Origin: Pontibacter mangrovi
Lineage (GTDB): Bacteria > Bacteroidota > Bacteroidia > Cytophagales > Hymenobacteraceae
Direction: 5' to 3'
Assembly: GCF_006385705.1 (NCBI RefSeq)
Contig: NZ_VFRQ01000003.1
Span: forward strand, 399,927-463,926
DNA length: 64,000 nucleotides
Under the pieces are notes generated by a model, which made no database searches, was not told the origin of the DNA, and worked only from the letters and a program-made list of their open reading frames with translations. Of this stretch, positions 61,169-64,000 are shown in pieces. Positions within the stretch are counted from its first letter, which is position 1; each line of letters begins with the position of its first letter. A program made the translations under genes and the position numbers.

Positions 61169-62350
61169 ATGGAAAATACAACGCTCACGCTGGATGGCGT
61201 AAAGATTAGGCTGGTAGAGGAGCAGGAGCAGCTGCAGGAGACAATTAATACCCTAAGCCAATGCCAAGAGCTTGCCCTGGACCTTGAGTTTGACCAAAAC
61301 CGCTTTACCTACGGCTTTAACCTGTGCCTTGTGCAGATCGCTGACGAGGCAGGCACTTGCTATATAATAGACCCTTTTGCTCTCATGGACCTGCAGCCCC
61401 TGTTTCAGCTTCTGGAGAACCCTGAAATCACGAAAATAATCCACCACTCCAACAACGACATACTTCTGCTAGACAAGCTGGGATGCCATATTAAAGGCGT
61501 GATGGACACAGATGTGGCTGCCAAGGTTTTAAACTATGAGCGCTCCTCGCTGGCCACTGTGCTAAAAGAGGAGTTTAGCATTGACATTGACAAGTCGCAG
61601 CAATCAAGCAACTGGAACAAGCGCCCGCTTACGGAGGCGCAGCTGTACTATGCTGCCGTTGATGTTGTGTACCTTCACCGCGTTAAAGAGAAATTAGTGA
61701 ACGAGGTAGAGCGCCTGGGCCGCCTGCACTGGCTGCAGGAAGAGAACCAACTGTTGGAGAAGCTTACCTACAGCGAGCCAGAAAACCCGCATTTAAGGCT
61801 ACGCAATGCCAACCGGCTCAATTTCTACCAACAGTATATCCTGAAGGAGCTTTATATATTCAGGGAGCAGATGGGCCAGCAGTTTAACAAGCCTTCTTCC
61901 TTCATCATCTCTAATGAGTCACTGGTAGAGCTTGCCAACAATCCCAACACAGATCTGCATGAGTGGCTGAACCACACCCGGGGAATACATGGCGGCCTGA
62001 AGCGCTCGCGCAATGAAAAGCTTCTGCAAACAGCCTTGCAGGAGGCAAAGCAGAAAGCCCAAGACAACCACATTAGCCACGATTACCCCACAAACCGCTG
62101 GCAGCGCCCGCCGCGCACTCCGGAAACAGAACAACGAAAAGAAGCTATCACGCAAGTGCAGAAACAGCTTGTAGAAGAGTATGGGGAGTTTGCCACACGG
62201 CTGATCATTAACCAAAGTCTGATAAATGAGTACAGTATTAGCGGTGAGCTCCGGTGCACCAAAAATTATGCAACTGCCATCTTACTGCAAACGGCAGAGC
62301 GCTTGGGCATCGATTTACCGGCCCCTAATCAACCGGAGGCAAAAAAGTAA
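61169..62350 (+). CDS. rnd: Ribonuclease D (3'-5' exonuclease with HRDC domain)
   Basis: A 393-residue DEDDy exonuclease. The metal-binding residues are Asp and Glu in LALDLEFDQ (about 35-43), Asp in IIHHSNNDILLL and the YxxxD motif YYAAVDVVYLHRV. The C-terminal HRDC domain covers about 210-300 (NPNTDLHEWLNHTRGI). RNase D trims the 3' ends of tRNA and other stable RNA precursors. It lies 33 bp before aspA. Confidence 0.93.
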   Translation: MENTTLTLDGVKIRLVEEQEQLQETINTLSQCQELALDLEFDQNRFTYGFNLCLVQIADEAGTCYIIDPFALMDLQPLFQLLENPEITKIIHHSNNDILLLDKLGCHIKGVMDTDVAAKVLNYERSSLATVLKEEFSIDIDKSQQSSNWNKRPLTEAQLYYAAVDVVYLHRVKEKLVNEVERLGRLHWLQEENQLLEKLTYSEPENPHLRLRNANRLNFYQQYILKELYIFREQMGQQFNKPSSFIISNESLVELANNPNTDLHEWLNHTRGIHGGLKRSRNEKLLQTALQEAKQKAQDNHISHDYPTNRWQRPPRTPETEQRKEAITQVQKQLVEEYGEFATRLIINQSLINEYSISGELRCTKNYATAILLQTAERLGIDLPAPNQPEAKK

Positions 62351-62383
62351 CGACTTATTCAATCACGTTAAAGAATAAAATAT

Positions 62384-63793
62384 ATGAGCGAGTTCAGGAG
62401 AGAGCACGATTTTCTGGGTGAAATGGAAATTCCAAATGAGGTATACTATGGCATCCAAACGACCCGCGCCTTAGACAACTTTCATATAACCGGCTTACCT
62501 ATCTCCCGGGAGCCTCTTTTTATAAAAGCCTTCGGCTATGTTAAAAAGGCCGCCGCAATGGCCAACCGTGACTGCGGTGTGTTAAGCCCTGAAATAGCCG
62601 AGGCAATCTGCAAAGCCTGTGACAAACTAATAGCCGGTGATTATCTGGACCAGTTTGTTACGGATATGATTCAGGGAGGGGCAGGCACTTCAGTAAACAT
62701 GAACGTGAATGAGGTGGTGGCAAATCTTGCCCTGGAGATACTTGGCCATAAAAAGGGGGAGTACCAGTTTGTGCACCCAAACAACCATGTAAATTTCTCA
62801 CAGTCCACTAACGATGCTTACCCCACGGCCTTTCGCATTGCTTTGTACTGGAAGATAGACAACTTTGTAAAAAGCCTGGAGGCGTTACAAGAGTCCTTCG
62901 CAGCTAAAGGAGAAGAGTTCAAGAATGTGCTTAAGATGGGACGCACACAGTTGCAAGATGCTGTGCCCATGACGTTGGGAGGAGAGTTTCATGGCTTTTC
63001 AACTACGATAAAAGAAGACATTCAGCGCCTGAATGAGGCTAAAATGCTGATCTGCGAGATCAATATGGGCGCTACGGCTATTGGCACCTCCATAAACGCA
63101 CCAGAAGGATATCCGCCGAAAGTAACGGAGCACCTGCGAGAACTCACAGGCATACCGGTTGTGTTGGCAGAAGACTTAATTGAAGCTACTTGCGACACGG
63201 GCGCCTATGTGCAAGTTTCCGGTGTGCTTAAGCGATCCGCCATTAAAATCTCTAAGATATGTAATGATCTGCGTCTTCTTTCTTCAGGGCCAAGAGCGGG
63301 TATAAATGAGATAAACTTACCAAGGATGCAGCCAGGATCGTCTATTATGCCGGGCAAAGTAAACCCTGTGATTCCTGAAGTAGTTAACCAAACGGCCTAC
63401 TATACTATAGGAGCAGATATGACCATTACAATGGCTGCAGAGGCAGGGCAGCTACAGCTAAATGTTATGGAGCCGGTCATCGCCTATAGTTTGTTCAATT
63501 CCCTCACATTTATGGAGAATGCCTGCTATACTTTGAAGAACAAGTGTGTAGATGGCATTACTGCCAATGAAGAGATATGTGCTAATATGGTAATGAACAG
63601 TGTGGGAATAATTACTGCTTTAAACCCTATTCTTGGCTATGAAGAGTCTGCCTCTATCGCAAAGGAAGCATTGGCAACAGGTAAATCAATTCATGACATT
63701 ACCGTAACAGAGCGCAGAAGAATTACACAGGAGAAATGGGAGGAGATCTTCTCTATAGAGAACCTGATCCACCCGAAGTTTATCAACAGCTGA
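62384..63793 (+). CDS. aspA: Aspartate ammonia-lyase
   Basis: A 469-residue member of the aspartase/fumarase superfamily. FRREHDFLGEMEIPNEVYYGIQTTRALDNF is the aspartase-type opening, QSTNDAYPTAFRIAL binds substrate, and GSSIMPGKVNPVIPEVVNQ is the signature loop with the catalytic Ser. It converts aspartate to fumarate and ammonia. Distinction from class II fumarase rests on the N-terminal segment and the GSSIMPGKVNPVIPE form. It converges on the rRNA operon end. Confidence 0.92.
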   Translation: MSEFRREHDFLGEMEIPNEVYYGIQTTRALDNFHITGLPISREPLFIKAFGYVKKAAAMANRDCGVLSPEIAEAICKACDKLIAGDYLDQFVTDMIQGGAGTSVNMNVNEVVANLALEILGHKKGEYQFVHPNNHVNFSQSTNDAYPTAFRIALYWKIDNFVKSLEALQESFAAKGEEFKNVLKMGRTQLQDAVPMTLGGEFHGFSTTIKEDIQRLNEAKMLICEINMGATAIGTSINAPEGYPPKVTEHLRELTGIPVVLAEDLIEATCDTGAYVQVSGVLKRSAIKISKICNDLRLLSSGPRAGINEINLPRMQPGSSIMPGKVNPVIPEVVNQTAYYTIGADMTITMAAEAGQLQLNVMEPVIAYSLFNSLTFMENACYTLKNKCVDGITANEEICANMVMNSVGIITALNPILGYEESASIAKEALATGKSIHDITVTERRRITQEKWEEIFSIENLIHPKFINS

Positions 63794-63877
63794 ATCTTTC
63801 ATAGCCTACAGCCATAAATAAAATAAGCCCTGCCTTATACAGCTAGGGCTTCTCTCCTTCCCGTGGGGGGTGGTGTG

Positions 63878-63917
63878 AAAAAGGGAAGGGCCCCGTTCCG
63901 CGTGGGGAGGGGCCCTT
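63878..63917 (-). terminator. Terminator of the rRNA operon
   Basis: Perfect 9-bp stem AAGGGCCCC/GGGGCCCTT (63886-63894 with 63909-63917). On the minus strand it is followed by CCC and a T-run; it lies just after 5S rRNA. Confidence 0.85.
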
Positions 63918-63925
63918 CTTGTTGG

Positions 63926-64000
63926 GGTTGGCGGCCACCTACTCTCCCGGGTGTGACCCCAGTACCATCGGCGCGCCCGGGCTTAACTGCTCTGTTCGGA
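63926..64000 (-). rRNA. rrf: 5S ribosomal RNA, 3' part
   Basis: The minus strand reads TCCGAACAGAGCAGTTAAGC at the window edge, then GGGCGCGCCGATGGTACTGG and GAGAGTAGGTGGCCGCC, the conserved loop, helix and 3' end of 5S rRNA. The 5' third is outside the window. The rest of a leftward rRNA operon should lie beyond 64000. The 3' end is placed within a few bases. Confidence 0.93.

Noticed and set aside
1..64000. CRISPR array or cas genes
   Set aside because: I looked for regularly spaced direct repeats of 23-40 bp and found none; the only tandem period is the 11-bp Pho array.

Overview
The window looks like a chromosomal segment of a Bacteroidota member, most likely Cytophagales and close to Hymenobacteraceae (Pontibacter-like). 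The genus guess is inference. The evidence is a protein with a type IX secretion sorting domain, two TonB-dependent receptors with CarboxypepD_reg-like N-termini, repeated promoter elements of the Bacteroidota form TTTG-N19-TAnnTTTG, few recognisable Shine-Dalgarno sites, and families typical of the phylum (START-like protein, CcmD-like protein, UbiA-type prenyltransferase).

Region 1-7671 is the right end of an integrated prophage or prophage-like element. A leftward gene cluster encodes a PIF1-like helicase cut by the window edge, a Rad50/SMC-like ATPase, an SSB-like protein with a DDLPF tail, several small unknown proteins and an HTH protein. It is followed by an XRE-S24 repressor with a palindromic operator cluster and a rightward tyrosine integrase. 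The attachment site should lie between the integrase and the moxR-like gene at 7855.

Region 7855-19512 opens with a lone MoxR ATPase and then holds a phosphate-acquisition island: a TonB-dependent receptor and a beta-helix lipoprotein, then a phosphate-selective porin and pstS-pstC-pstA-pstB-phoU. Both transcription units are preceded by four hexamers related to TTAACA with an exact 11-bp period, sitting 15 bp upstream of a -7 element. I read these as Pho boxes, which places the uncharacterised receptor-lipoprotein pair in the phosphate-starvation regulon.

Region 19782-24823 is a cytochrome c maturation cluster (ccmB, ccmC, ccmD-like, ccmE of CxxxY type, ccmF). Region 24930-34366 is housekeeping: a DUF2520 protein, ferredoxin-iscX, kdsC, a cold-shock protein, a prenyltransferase, a T9SS-sorted protein, a Fur-family regulator, a hotdog protein, a HAD phosphatase, a START-like protein, purN and purH. 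Region 34660-40199 is the rod-shape operon mreB-mreC-mreD-mrdA-rodA. Next come an acyltransferase, tRNA-Leu(UAA) and tRNA-Gly(GCC), mutS, a SpoU methyltransferase, a second TonB receptor, a GNAT enzyme, a pentapeptide-like protein, the 2-oxoglutarate dehydrogenase genes lpd, sucB (two lipoyl domains) and sucA, a frameshifted vsr, an M28 peptidase, RNase D, aspA and the 3' end of a leftward rRNA operon (5S rRNA).

The most striking unexplained signal is one oligonucleotide, AAGTATA/TATACTT (often CAAAGTATAA/TTATACTTTG). By hand count it occurs about 106 times against roughly 5 expected from base composition, equally on both strands and in both coding and intergenic DNA, yet only once in the first 8.1 kb. 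Intergenic spaces also carry two families of short palindromic repeats and two diverged copies of a 340-430 bp non-coding element.
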